DNA from: a virus
Direction: 5' to 3' (one strand)
DNA length: 30,031 bases
Virus record (IMG/VR): IMGVR_UViG_3300010885_001575
Coordinates: 1 to 30,031 of that record
Within the stretch, counting starts at the first letter, position 1. Each line of letters begins with the position of its first letter. Shown piece after piece: positions 6,747 through 14,683 of this stretch. Position numbers and translations under genes: made by a program. Below the pieces are notes generated by a model. It did no database searches. It saw only the letters and a list, made by a program, of their open reading frames with translations, and was not told where the DNA came from.

Positions 6747-7255
6747 TGGCCACGATCAAAGAAACCATGAGCCAGTTGATGGGTGACGATGAGGCTGGTG
6801 AGAACTGCCCAACGGCCACACAAGACATCACCATCAACTTGCGCAACAGGGCCAAGGCGATCAACAGCGCCAACTACGGCCCTGAGAATCCAGACCTGCC
6901 GAATACTGCCTTTTGGAAGAAAAAGGCAGACGAGTGGGAGGTGGACATTGAAGATGCCAAGATGAGCCGCTGCGGGAACTGCGCGGCGTTCAATCAAGAG
7001 GAATCAATGCTCGATTGCATTGAGAAGGGCATTGGCGGCGAAGGTGATGCCGAGGAGTTTATCGAAAAAGCCGATCTCGGCTACTGCGAAATCTTTGACT
7101 TCAAGTGCGCGGCCAGCCGCACCTGCGATGCCTGGGTGACTGAGAGCGATGAGGATGAGGGCGATGACTACGAGGCCGGCGAGAACAGCGCGATGGAGGG
7201 TGAGGATATGGGCGGCAAGCCGATGCTGGTGATCAAGATTGGCACGAAGAAATGA
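6746..7255 (+). CDS. Cys-rich phage protein, possible iron-sulphur or metal protein (169 aa)
   Basis: A central Cys cluster reads MSRCGNCAAF, later ESMLDC, then GYCEIFDFKCAASRTCDAWV. The set of six or more Cys with CxxC and C...YC...C...C spacing resembles high-potential iron-sulphur proteins. Proteins of this make-up occur beside portal genes in many environmental phages. The N-terminal half is predicted helical, with a motif around TAFWKKKADEW. The tail is acidic (DEDEGDDYEAGE), opposite in charge to its Lys-rich neighbours. The gene starts by TGATG overlap and ends by ATGA overlap. Metal binding is inferred; the gene itself is clear. Confidence 0.78.
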   Translation: MATIKETMSQLMGDDEAGENCPTATQDITINLRNRAKAINSANYGPENPDLPNTAFWKKKADEWEVDIEDAKMSRCGNCAAFNQEESMLDCIEKGIGGEGDAEEFIEKADLGYCEIFDFKCAASRTCDAWVTESDEDEGDDYEAGENSAMEGEDMGGKPMLVIKIGTKK

Positions 7256-7443
7256 AAGCCGCCAAGCCTGCCAAGTCAACAGTCAACGCTGCTGGCAACT
7301 ACACCAAGCCGACCATGCGCAAAGCCTTGTTTGAGTCAATCAAGGGTCGGGCGGTGCAGGGTACGGCGGCAGGGCAATGGTCGGCACGCAAGGCGCAGCT
7401 TTTGGCTAAGTCTTACAAAGAAAAGGGTGGGGGTTACAAATGA
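7252..7443 (+). CDS. Small Lys-rich protein (63 aa)
   Basis: Translation starts in an ATGA overlap. The protein has GNYTKPTMRKALFESIK and ends GQWSARKAQLLAKSYKEKG, a pattern recurring in small basic proteins next to phage portal genes. It is strongly basic, short and probably unstructured at the N-terminus. The function is unknown. It forms a set with the DUF6496-, DUF5872- and DUF6321-like genes on each side, all in one coupled transcript. Confidence 0.75.
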   Translation: MKAAKPAKSTVNAAGNYTKPTMRKALFESIKGRAVQGTAAGQWSARKAQLLAKSYKEKGGGYK

Positions 7444-7673
7444 AAGCTCCACAGCAATCCCTGAAAAACTGGGGCGATCAAAACTGGAGGACTAAAAGTG
7501 GTAAAAAATCTTCTGAAACAGGTGAGCGATACCTTCCAAGCGCTGCTATCAAAAGTCTCAGCCCTGCTGAGTACGCTGCGACAACACGCGCAAAGCGTGC
7601 TGGAAAAGCTGCGGGGAAACAATTCGTAAAGCAGCCCAAGTCAGTGGCCAAAAAAACAGCGGGGTTTAGATGA
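7440..7673 (+). CDS. Small basic protein, DUF5872-like (77 aa)
   Basis: The family mark as I recall it is WRTKSGKKSSETGERYLPSA followed by LSPAEYAATTRAKRAGKAAG and GKQFVKQPKSVAKKT. The match to DUF5872 is clear by eye but not searched. The protein is strongly basic and starts and ends in four-base overlaps. The family is known from viruses and environmental genomes without an assigned function. A role in binding packaged DNA is a guess from charge. Confidence 0.8.
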   Translation: MKAPQQSLKNWGDQNWRTKSGKKSSETGERYLPSAAIKSLSPAEYAATTRAKRAGKAAGKQFVKQPKSVAKKTAGFR

Positions 7674-7960
7674 AGACCCCAGCCTGGCAGCGCAAGGAGG
7701 GTAAAAACCCCAAGGGCGGCTTGAACGCTGCTGGACGGGCAAGCCTGAAAGCTGCCGGCCAAGACATCAAGCCACCCGTCAAAGCTGGTGACAATCCGCG
7801 CAGGGCGTCATTTCTTGCGAGAATGGGGAACATGCCTGGGCCTGAGATGAAGGGCGGGGAGCCGACTCGGCTACTGCTGTCACTCAAGGCATGGGGCGCA
7901 AGCTCCAAGGCCGATGCCAAGGCAAAGGCCAAAGCAATATCTGCAAGGAACAAAAAATGA
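7670..7960 (+). CDS. Small basic protein, DUF6321-like (96 aa)
   Basis: The sequence has AWQRKEGKNPKGGLNAAGRA, then IKPPVKAGDNPRRASFLARM and a C-terminal AKAKAISARNKK. This ordered set (GGLN..GRAS, KPPV, R..SF.ARM) is what I recall of DUF6321. The protein is basic. Its stop overlaps the portal start by four bases, so expression is probably coupled to portal synthesis. Packaging, portal assembly or DNA binding are all possible; none is shown by the sequence. Confidence 0.8.
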   Translation: MKTPAWQRKEGKNPKGGLNAAGRASLKAAGQDIKPPVKAGDNPRRASFLARMGNMPGPEMKGGEPTRLLLSLKAWGASSKADAKAKAKAISARNKK

Positions 7961-10158
7961 ACGAAAAAATCACCACCGACATTGCCGCCCAGACCCCGAT
8001 GGACGATGCGGAGTTGCAAGCGATCATCACGCAAGACCTGACTGACGCCATCAGCTATGTGGACAGCGACCTGTCGCCAACCCGTGCGCGGGGGACTGAG
8101 TACTACCGAGGCGACCCGTTTGGCAATGAGGTCGAGGGCAACAGCAAGGTGGTGGCGATGGAGGTGCGCGACACTGTCAGCGCCATGCTGCCCAGCCTGA
8201 TGAAGGTGTTTTTTTCTTCTGAGAATGTGGTCGAGTTTGTGCCTCGGGGGCCAGAGGATGTGAAGTCTGCGCAGCAGGCCACCGACTATGTGAATTACAT
8301 TTTCCAAAACGACAACAGCGGATTCCTGACCGCCTACGCCATTTTCAAGGATGCGCTGGTTAGGAAGTGCGGCATTGCCAAGTTTTACTGGACTGATGAC
8401 GAGAAAGTCCAGATTGACGATTACACCGGATTGGATGAACAGACCCTGCAAATGGTGATGCAAGAGCCTGACGCGCAAGTCAAGATTGTGGTTTCTTACC
8501 CAGACCCAGACATTGACGAGATGCAGATGACCACCATCGACCCGATGACGGGTCAGCCGGTGGCGATGCCGGCGCCAATGCTGCACGATGTGCAGGTCAA
8601 GCGCGTTACCAAGGATGGCCGCATCACTGTGATGGCCGTGCCGCCAGAAGAGTTGCTGCTTGACCGCAGGGCGCGGTCTTTTGATGACGCAACGATTATT
8701 GCCCACAGGCAGATGGCCACAGTGGCCGACCTGCTGGCGATGGGCTACGACCAAGACGAGATTGACGAAAATATCTCCAGCAGCGACTTGGACAGCAATG
8801 AAGAGTATCTGGCGCGGCAGCCCCTGTCTACCACTTTCGGAGAGAATGCGTCCAACCCGATGATGCAGCGCGTGCTGTACATCGAGGCGTATTCACGGGT
8901 TGACTATGACGGCGATGGCCTGCCAGAGTTGCGCAAGGTTTGCTGCATGGGTAGCGGCTACAAGGTGGTACGCAACCTGCCAGCCAGCTACATCCCGTTT
9001 GCTGACTTTCCCTGCGACCCAGAGCCGCATACAAGCCCATTGGAAGCGATGTCAATTTTTGACATCACGCATGACTTGCAAGAGATCAAGTCTGAGATCC
9101 TCCGCAATACGCTGGACAGCTTGGCTCAGTCAATCCACCCGCGAACAGCGATTGTTGAAGGTCAAGTCAACATTGACGATGTGCTGAACAACGAGACGGG
9201 CGCGATCATTCGGATGCGTGCGCCAGGTATGGTTCAGGCCATGTCCACACCTTTTGTGGGTCAGGCTGCATTCCCGATGCTGGAGTACATGGATCAGATC
9301 CGCGAAGACCGCACCGGCATGAGCAAGGCGGCGATGGGTCTGAACGCTGACGCATTGCAGTCAAGCACCAAGGCGGCGGTGGCCGCCACAGTGTCGGCCA
9401 GCCAGAGCCGCATTGAGTTGACGGCACGCATTCTGGCCGAGGGCATGAAGAAGCTCTTTAAGGGCATTTTGTTCTTGGTGGTCACGCACCAAGACAAGGC
9501 TCGGATCGTGCGTATGCGCAACGAGTTTGTGACCATTGACCCAAGCCATTGGGAATCTAACATGGACACCAACATTAACATCGGTCTTGGTAATGGCGAC
9601 ACCAATGAGCGTTTGCAAGGCTTGATGATGATCATGGCCAAGCAAGAGCAGATCTTGCAGCAGCTTGGCACTCAAAACCCATTGGTCACGCCGCAGCAGT
9701 TTTCCAATACGCTGCGCAAGATCGTGGAGCTGTCTGGGTTCAAGGATGCGTCCAGCTATTTCCAAGACATCCCTGCCGACTATGTGCCGCCACCACCACC
9801 AGCCCCCAAGCCGACACCCGAAGAGGTTTTGGCACAGGTGCAGGCCGAATCCATCAAGGCCGACATTCAGAAGAAGGCGGCAGAGTTGGAGCTTCAGCGC
9901 CAGAAAATGCTGATGGATGACGATTTGAAGCGCGACCAGATGGCCCAAGATCTGTATCTCAAAAAGTATGAAATTGAGTTAAAGTACAAGTCACAGATCA
10001 GTACGGCTGAGATCGATGCGGCTCAGAATATTGATCGTGAAGCAATTCGTCAGCAGGCAGCGCTGGCCCAGCAGCAGGCGGCTCAGTTTATTGAGCAGCA
10101 GCAGCAGCCCCCGATGCAGCCGATGAATCCATCAACCTTTAATGGAATGGCACAGTAA
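7957..10158 (+). CDS. Portal protein (P22-type head-tail connector, 733 aa)
   Basis: The portal forms the dodecameric DNA gate at one capsid vertex and docks the terminase. The start at ATG 7957 (ATGA overlap) is preferred over the upstream in-frame 7891. The N-terminal pattern EYYRGDPFGNEVEGNSKVVA, then MLPSLMKVFFSSENVVEFVP, is typical of P22-like portals of podoviruses. The middle has GDGLPELRKVC and the clip/stem region with DRTGMSKAAMGLNADALQSS. The C-terminus is a long Gln/Ala-rich helix (about 640-720), like the P22 portal barrel. The length (733) matches P22-type portals (about 725). It lies between terminase and scaffold genes as expected. Confidence 0.92.
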   Translation: MNEKITTDIAAQTPMDDAELQAIITQDLTDAISYVDSDLSPTRARGTEYYRGDPFGNEVEGNSKVVAMEVRDTVSAMLPSLMKVFFSSENVVEFVPRGPEDVKSAQQATDYVNYIFQNDNSGFLTAYAIFKDALVRKCGIAKFYWTDDEKVQIDDYTGLDEQTLQMVMQEPDAQVKIVVSYPDPDIDEMQMTTIDPMTGQPVAMPAPMLHDVQVKRVTKDGRITVMAVPPEELLLDRRARSFDDATIIAHRQMATVADLLAMGYDQDEIDENISSSDLDSNEEYLARQPLSTTFGENASNPMMQRVLYIEAYSRVDYDGDGLPELRKVCCMGSGYKVVRNLPASYIPFADFPCDPEPHTSPLEAMSIFDITHDLQEIKSEILRNTLDSLAQSIHPRTAIVEGQVNIDDVLNNETGAIIRMRAPGMVQAMSTPFVGQAAFPMLEYMDQIREDRTGMSKAAMGLNADALQSSTKAAVAATVSASQSRIELTARILAEGMKKLFKGILFLVVTHQDKARIVRMRNEFVTIDPSHWESNMDTNINIGLGNGDTNERLQGLMMIMAKQEQILQQLGTQNPLVTPQQFSNTLRKIVELSGFKDASSYFQDIPADYVPPPPPAPKPTPEEVLAQVQAESIKADIQKKAAELELQRQKMLMDDDLKRDQMAQDLYLKKYEIELKYKSQISTAEIDAAQNIDREAIRQQAALAQQQAAQFIEQQQQPPMQPMNPSTFNGMAQ

Positions 10159-10422
10159 GTGACAAATGAAGACCAGGTAAACAAGGGCCGAAAGGCCAAG
10201 CAGCTACTTGAGGACGAAACCCTCAACGCTGCGATTGCAAAATTGGAAAATGACCAACTTTGGGTATTTCGATCATCGAAACCCGAAGAGTCTGTGAAGA
10301 GAGAGACAGCGTGGTGCATGTTGCAAGCCATTAGTGGCCTGCGGCTAGAGTTGACCAAAATCATGGACAACGGAAAGATTGCACAGAGCGCTATCACTAA
10401 ATCACAGAAAAATCTAATTTAA
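10159..10422 (+). CDS. Small helical head-operon protein (87 aa), GTG start
   Basis: The gene begins with GTG at 10159, immediately after the portal TAA, and has no alternative ATG before residue 53. The product is predicted all-helical: GRKAKQLLEDETLNAAIAKL, then TAWCMLQAISGLRLELTKIM with DNGKIAQSA near the end. Short proteins with this layout commonly sit between portal and scaffold genes in podoviruses. Their function is unknown. Contiguity with the portal argues for a head assembly role. Confidence 0.75.
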   Translation: MTNEDQVNKGRKAKQLLEDETLNAAIAKLENDQLWVFRSSKPEESVKRETAWCMLQAISGLRLELTKIMDNGKIAQSAITKSQKNLI

Positions 10423-10431
10423 GAAAATATC

Positions 10432-11412
10432 ATGGCAGAAATACAAGCAACGAATTTGGCCGATGCGGCCAGTGCAATCTCAGCAATGTTGGCCCCTGAA
10501 GAAGGACAAGCGCAAGTTGGTGAGACGCAGTCAGCCGAAGAGTCCGAAGAGGACTTGACGGCAGCGGCCTCTGAGGATGATGAGTCTGGTGTGGAAGACG
10601 CGCCAGATGAAGAAACCTCGGAGGAACAGTCTGGAGAAGAGGAAGAGTCAGAGGAGCAAGAACAGCCACAGACTTTCTCCGTCAAAGTTGACGGCAAGGA
10701 AGTTTCTGTCACGCTGGACGAGCTACAAAAAGGCTATTCAAGGACTCAGGACTACACCCGAAAAACGCAGCAGATTGCCGAGGTGCGAAAGCAAGTCGAG
10801 GCAGAGACGCAGGCAGTTCGGGCCGAGCGTGGACAGTACGCTCAATTGTTGGGAGCATTACAAGCCCAGCTTCAGTCTTCAGAGCCGCAGATCGATTTGG
10901 ATCGTCTTTATAACGAAGACCCGATTGAATGGGTGCGGCAAAAAGAGGTTTTGCGGGATCGACAGGAGAAGGCATACGCTATTCAGGCCGAACAGCAGCG
11001 TCTTAACCAGTTGAGTCAGCAAGAGCGACAGCAGTCTATGCAGCAGCATCTAGAAAGCCAAAGAGATGCGCTGTTGGCGGCATTGCCAGAGTGGAAAGAT
11101 GCAAAGAAAGCAAAGCTGGAAAAAGCGATGCTGATTGAATCTGCCAAGTCTGCCGGTTTTTCTGATGAAGATTTGAAGAGTGTTTACGATCACCGGCTGG
11201 TTTTACTGCTGCGAAAAGCGGCACTGTTTGACCAGATGGTAAGTAAGCGTCAAGGCATCAAGCCTGTGGTGAATAATGGCCCACGACCAGCCAAGCCAGG
11301 AGCAGCGGGTCGGGTTTCGACAACAAGTGAGGTTACTCGCGCACAACAGCGTCTTGCAAAAACGGGCCGTGTCGATGATGCGGCTGATGCAATTTACAAA
11401 CTTCTAAGATAG
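10432..11412 (+). CDS. Scaffolding protein (326 aa)
   Basis: Scaffold proteins guide coat assembly and leave before or during packaging. The N-terminal 85 residues are extremely acidic (EESEEDLTAAASEDDES and similar). A small domain FSVKVDGKEVSVTLDELQKG (about 82-101) follows, then SRTQDYTRKTQQIAEVRKQV, a motif common in phage scaffold-like proteins. Residues about 110-230 are Gln/Glu/Arg-rich and should form coiled coil. The C-terminus is basic, as in P22 scaffold, where it binds coat. The position just before the capsid gene supports the call. Confidence 0.85.
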   Translation: MAEIQATNLADAASAISAMLAPEEGQAQVGETQSAEESEEDLTAAASEDDESGVEDAPDEETSEEQSGEEEESEEQEQPQTFSVKVDGKEVSVTLDELQKGYSRTQDYTRKTQQIAEVRKQVEAETQAVRAERGQYAQLLGALQAQLQSSEPQIDLDRLYNEDPIEWVRQKEVLRDRQEKAYAIQAEQQRLNQLSQQERQQSMQQHLESQRDALLAALPEWKDAKKAKLEKAMLIESAKSAGFSDEDLKSVYDHRLVLLLRKAALFDQMVSKRQGIKPVVNNGPRPAKPGAAGRVSTTSEVTRAQQRLAKTGRVDDAADAIYKLLR

Positions 11413-11421
11413 GGAAAAATC

Positions 11422-12387
11422 ATGACAATCGCTACCAATACATTCCTGACTTACTCTGCAAAGGGTATTCGGGAAGATCTTAGCAATGTGATCACCAACA
11501 TTGCGCCTGAAGAAACGCCTTTCATGTCCAACATTGGACGCGAAACTGTGACCAACACTCTGTTTGAATTTCAAACGGATACCTTGGCCGCAGCCGCTGC
11601 CAATGCGCAGCTTGAGGGTGACGATGTCGGCACTTATGACGCCGTGGTCGCCACTGTGCGAGTGCAGAACTACTGCCAGATCAGCCGCAAGACTATTGTC
11701 TTGTCAGCTACTGAAGAAGTAGTAAATAAGGCAGGCAGACGCTCTGAACTAGCATACCAAATAGCTAAGCGCGGGAGCGAGCTAAAAAGGGACCAAGAAT
11801 TCATCATGTTGCAAAACACTGGTGCAGTTGCTGGTGACTCGACCACTGCGCGTAAGACGGCGTCTTTGCTGGCCTTCTTGAAGACCAACATTGACTTTGA
11901 CACCACCAACGGCGTCAACCCAACTTACACGACTCTGCCCAACGCTGCCCGTACCGATGGCACTGTGCGCACCTTCACTGAAACCATTCTCAAGAATGTG
12001 ATTCAGAAAGTGTGGACTGCTGGCGGCACGCCAAAAATCCTGATGGTTGGCCCTGTCAACAAGCAGCGCGTTTCTGGTTTCACCGGCATTGCATCTTCAC
12101 GCTTCAACATTGACGGCGGTGCAAAACCTGCTACTTTAGTTGGCGCTGTAGATCTTTATGTTTCAGATTTTGGAAATGTAGCCGTGATTGCGAACAGATT
12201 CCAGCGCGAGCGTGATGCTTTTGTACTAGATCCTGACTACGCAAAGATGACTGTGCTGCGTCCTTACCAGCAGATCGAACTGGCCAAAACAGGCGATGCC
12301 GACAAGCGCATGCTGCTTGTCGAGTACGGCCTGAAGATCTTGGCAGAAAATGCTCACGGCTTGGCCGCTGACTTGGTTACTTCCTAA
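11422..12387 (+). CDS. Major capsid protein, SU10-type (DUF5309-like)
   Basis: The 321-residue protein starts MTIATNTFLTYSAKGIREDL and has NIAPEETPFMSNIGRETVTN, the N-terminal signature of the SU10-like major capsid family with an HK97 fold. TFTETILKNVIQKVW and KILMVGPVNKQRVSGF match later conserved blocks. Segments about 11695-11815 and 12120-12240 use more A/T-ending and rare codons (AGA, ATA, CTA) than the rest, suggesting exchange with a related phage. The gene is followed within 20 bases by a strong terminator. Confidence 0.92.
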   Translation: MTIATNTFLTYSAKGIREDLSNVITNIAPEETPFMSNIGRETVTNTLFEFQTDTLAAAAANAQLEGDDVGTYDAVVATVRVQNYCQISRKTIVLSATEEVVNKAGRRSELAYQIAKRGSELKRDQEFIMLQNTGAVAGDSTTARKTASLLAFLKTNIDFDTTNGVNPTYTTLPNAARTDGTVRTFTETILKNVIQKVWTAGGTPKILMVGPVNKQRVSGFTGIASSRFNIDGGAKPATLVGAVDLYVSDFGNVAVIANRFQRERDAFVLDPDYAKMTVLRPYQQIELAKTGDADKRMLLVEYGLKILAENAHGLAADLVTS

Positions 12388-12401
12388 CAGTAAGCAACGG
12401 G

Positions 12402-12429
12402 AAGGGCCAGAGAAATCTGGCCCTTTTTT
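12402..12429 (+). terminator. Intrinsic terminator after the major capsid gene
   Basis: A perfect stem GGGCCAGA / TCTGGCCC (12404-12411 with 12416-12423) closes on a GAAA tetraloop and is followed by six T (12424-12429). The A-A before and T-T after can extend the stem to ten pairs. It is only 14 bases past the capsid stop, so it would end the packaging and head transcript there. Confidence 0.93.
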
Positions 12430-12431
12430 AA

Positions 12432-12749
12432 ATGATTCACAAAAGACTATTTAGCGAAAACAAAGATCAAGGCATCACCCGCTACTGGCATGAGAATGCC
12501 GAAACTGGCGATGTGACAATTGAGACTGAGCAAGATGTGACTGCGGTTATTGAGGCCAACAAGGCCATCTATAACGCGACTGATGAAAAAGCCAACTGGA
12601 CAGGCGAGTGGCACTTGGTGGCGTCCATCCCCGAGGCTCTCTATTACAAGATGAAAGCTGAAGGCAAGATCGATGACCAAGAGTACATGAAGCGCTGGCT
12701 CAACGACTCCGACAATCAATTCTTTAGAACACGACCTGGGAAAGTATGA
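12432..12749 (+). CDS. Conserved head-region protein of unknown function (105 aa)
   Basis: The protein reads MIHKRLFSENKDQGITRYWH, later ANKAIYNATDEKANWTGEWH and ends KRWLNDSDNQFFRTRPGKV. Proteins with this RLFSE.KD...WLNDSDN.FFRTRPG pattern are common just downstream of podovirus capsid genes, with no assigned role. The ATG lies two bases after the T-run of the capsid terminator, with no ribosome site between. It must be read by a transcript that passes the terminator or starts at its edge. The stop overlaps the glycosyltransferase start by four bases. Confidence 0.85.
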   Translation: MIHKRLFSENKDQGITRYWHENAETGDVTIETEQDVTAVIEANKAIYNATDEKANWTGEWHLVASIPEALYYKMKAEGKIDDQEYMKRWLNDSDNQFFRTRPGKV

Positions 12750-13390
12750 ATTACATTGCGGTCTGCACTCCGGCACGGGACATGGTTCACACCATGTACA
12801 GCTACGACTTGGTGAACATGGTCGCGTATCACACGATCAACACCAATGACGCTGTGAGCCTCAAGATCTCTCAAGGCACATTGATTGCCAACCAGAGGGC
12901 AGAGTTGTCACTGGACGCAATGGCCGAGGGTTGTACCCACATCCTGTTCATTGACTCTGACATGCGGTTTCCGCAAGACATGATCGAGCGTCTGTTAAAG
13001 CATGACCTTGACATTGTGGCAACCAACTGCGCACGGCGTAGAATGCCCACTGGCCCGACAGCGCAACTGTACAAAGAGAACGGCGAGAGGGAGTTGGTCT
13101 GGACAATGCCAGAGTCCACCGGCCTGCAAGAGGTGGGTTCTGTGGGTATGGGCGTGATGATGATCAAGGCCAATGTCTTTGCGGCACTGGCCGAGCCTTG
13201 GTTTGAGACGCCTTGGCGCGTGGACAAACGAGGCTATGTCGGTGAGGATGTCTTTTTCTGTCAGAAAGCAGCGGCTGCTGGCTTTAAAATATGGATTGAT
13301 CACGATGTCTCCAAAGAGATTGGCCACATCGGGACTTTTGAATTCAAGCATGACCACACCTGGGTGATGAAAGAAATAAAGGCAGTCTGA
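12746..13390 (+). CDS. Family 2-like glycosyltransferase (214 aa)
   Basis: This is a compact GT-A-fold protein. The DxD motif appears in HILFIDSDMRFP (D70, D72), expected to hold the metal and nucleotide sugar. GYVGEDVFFCQKAAAAG (163-179) contains the acidic catalytic motif region, and HDVSKEIGHIGT carries a later conserved His. The start is an ATGA overlap and the end shares a base with the next gene, so it is fixed in the head-completion operon. Phage enzymes of this kind may modify virion proteins or host surface sugars. Neither acceptor nor donor can be read from the sequence. Confidence 0.85.
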   Translation: MNYIAVCTPARDMVHTMYSYDLVNMVAYHTINTNDAVSLKISQGTLIANQRAELSLDAMAEGCTHILFIDSDMRFPQDMIERLLKHDLDIVATNCARRRMPTGPTAQLYKENGERELVWTMPESTGLQEVGSVGMGVMMIKANVFAALAEPWFETPWRVDKRGYVGEDVFFCQKAAAAGFKIWIDHDVSKEIGHIGTFEFKHDHTWVMKEIKAV

Positions 13391-14013
13391 TGGCTCTGAC
13401 AACCTACACCGAATTGAAGGCATCCATTGCAGACTGGCTCAACCGAGATGACCTGACGGCGGCTATTGCTGACTTCATCTCTCTGGCCGAGGCGCAGATG
13501 GAGCGCACACTGCGCACAAGGCAGATGATTGTTCGGGCCAATGCCTCATTCAATGCCGAGTACGGCGCCACACCCAATGACTTTTTGGAGGTCAAGTCCT
13601 TCAAGCTGAGTGGCACTAATCCCGTTACCCCGCTGTCGTTTATGACGATAGATGCGCTGGATGCAGAGGCAACAAAATTCACAGCCAGCGGCAGGCCAAG
13701 TTTCTTTGGCGTGGTCGGCCAACAATTCAGACTTGTCCCAACACCAGACTCAAACTATGCGACTGAGTTGACTTACTACGCAAAAATAAGCAAGTTGTCG
13801 GCGTCAGTCGCAACCAACTTTATTTTGGAGTCCAGCCCAGACGCCTATTTGTACGGAAGTCTGCTGCAAGCTGCGCCATACCTTCAAGATGACAATAGAA
13901 TTCAGGTGTGGGCAAGTTTGTATGAGCGTGCCTTGACTGATTTGCAAGTCGCTGATGACCGAGGAGCGACATCAGGCGGTGCATTGCTTACCCGTGCAAA
14001 AACTTTTGGATGA
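13390..14013 (+). CDS. Head-tail adaptor (SU10/P22 gp4-like connector)
   Basis: The adaptor ring binds below the portal and completes the packaged head. The protein begins MALTTYTELKASIADWLNRD and continues DFISLAEAQMERTLRTRQM, the usual N-terminus of SU10-type podovirus adaptors. LSFMTIDALDAE, QQFRLVPTPDSNYATELTYYAKI and SPDAYLYGSLLQAAPYLQDD match later blocks. It starts in a TGATG overlap after the glycosyltransferase and ends in an ATGA overlap. At 207 residues the length fits. Confidence 0.88.
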   Translation: MALTTYTELKASIADWLNRDDLTAAIADFISLAEAQMERTLRTRQMIVRANASFNAEYGATPNDFLEVKSFKLSGTNPVTPLSFMTIDALDAEATKFTASGRPSFFGVVGQQFRLVPTPDSNYATELTYYAKISKLSASVATNFILESSPDAYLYGSLLQAAPYLQDDNRIQVWASLYERALTDLQVADDRGATSGGALLTRAKTFG

Positions 14014-14201
14014 ATATGATTACGACCACCAAAGGCGAGATGGACGAATCACTGCTTGAAAAGCGTGAGGGGTCTGTGGAGAACGATACCGAGACAACGA
14101 CTTGGGTCGAGTACTGGCTGGGCGAAGAGTTGGTGCATCGATCCGTCCACATGGCGCTGAAGCGCGGTGTTTTTACTGATGGCATCACTGAACAAATTTA
14201 A
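14010..14201 (+). CDS. Small conserved phage protein (63 aa)
   Basis: The protein reads MNMITTTKGEMDESLLEKRE, later TTTWVEYWLGEELVHRSVHM. I recall short proteins of this type downstream of adaptor genes in similar phages, without function. ATG 14010 overlaps the adaptor stop; ATG 14016 is a possible alternative. The acidic first half and the WVEYWL core suggest a small folded domain. Its steady place beside the adaptor suggests a virion or assembly role, which is inference. Confidence 0.78.
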   Translation: MNMITTTKGEMDESLLEKREGSVENDTETTTWVEYWLGEELVHRSVHMALKRGVFTDGITEQI

Positions 14202-14212
14202 GGGGAAATATC

Positions 14213-14668
14213 ATCGCTAATACTCAAGCCCTCTGCACCAGCTTCAAAGGTGAACTGCTGGTCGGTCATCACAACTTTGGCACTGGCGTCATTCGTGCAG
14301 CAACGACTGCCGACACCTTCAAGGCTGCGCTGTACTTGGCATCTGCCACTGTCAATGCAGCCACCACGGCGTACAGTTCCACCAACGAGGTGACAGGCAC
14401 TGGCTACACTGCCGGCGGCGTGACAGTGACCTTTGGTACTGCCCCAAGCACCAGCGGAACGACAGCGTTTGTGACCCCCAGCGCCAGCATCAGTTACTCT
14501 GCTGTCACGCTGTCCACGGCGTTTGATGCTGTCCTGATCTACAACAGCACTCAGTCAAACAAGGCAGTCAGCGTCCACACCTTTGGCTCACAGACAGTGA
14601 CCGCTGGGACATTCACGCTGACCATGCCCGTCAACGATGCCAGCACCGGCCTGATTCGGCTGGCTTAA
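14213..14668 (+). CDS. Beta-rich structural protein with apparent ATC start codon (151 aa)
   Basis: The frame upstream of the first ordinary start codon (TTG 14336) keeps its coding character back to IANTQALCTSFKGELLVGHH at 14213. Proteins of this type normally begin MANTxALCT, so the ATC at 14213-14215 stands where ATG is expected. AAGGGGAA ends six bases upstream, a well-placed ribosome site, and no ATG, GTG or TTG lies nearer. The rest is Thr/Ser/Gly-rich beta sequence (VTGTGYTAGGVTVTFG, then VHTFGSQTVTAGTFTLTMP). It sits between adaptor and tail genes and is probably a virion surface or decoration protein. The exact role is unknown. Confidence 0.72.
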   Translation: MANTQALCTSFKGELLVGHHNFGTGVIRAATTADTFKAALYLASATVNAATTAYSSTNEVTGTGYTAGGVTVTFGTAPSTSGTTAFVTPSASISYSAVTLSTAFDAVLIYNSTQSNKAVSVHTFGSQTVTAGTFTLTMPVNDASTGLIRLA

Positions 14669-14683
14669 CCAAGGGGCAGCGGC

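Noticed and set aside
7666-8754. Long minus-strand open frame of 362 codons opposite the portal gene
   Set aside because: It is His/Leu/Arg-rich with no motifs and lies wholly opposite well-supported small genes and the portal. It is an antisense shadow of codon bias.
14336-14668. TTG at 14336 as the start of the beta-rich gene
   Set aside because: It has no ribosome site and discards 41 upstream codons with clear coding character and the usual ANTxALCT opening.
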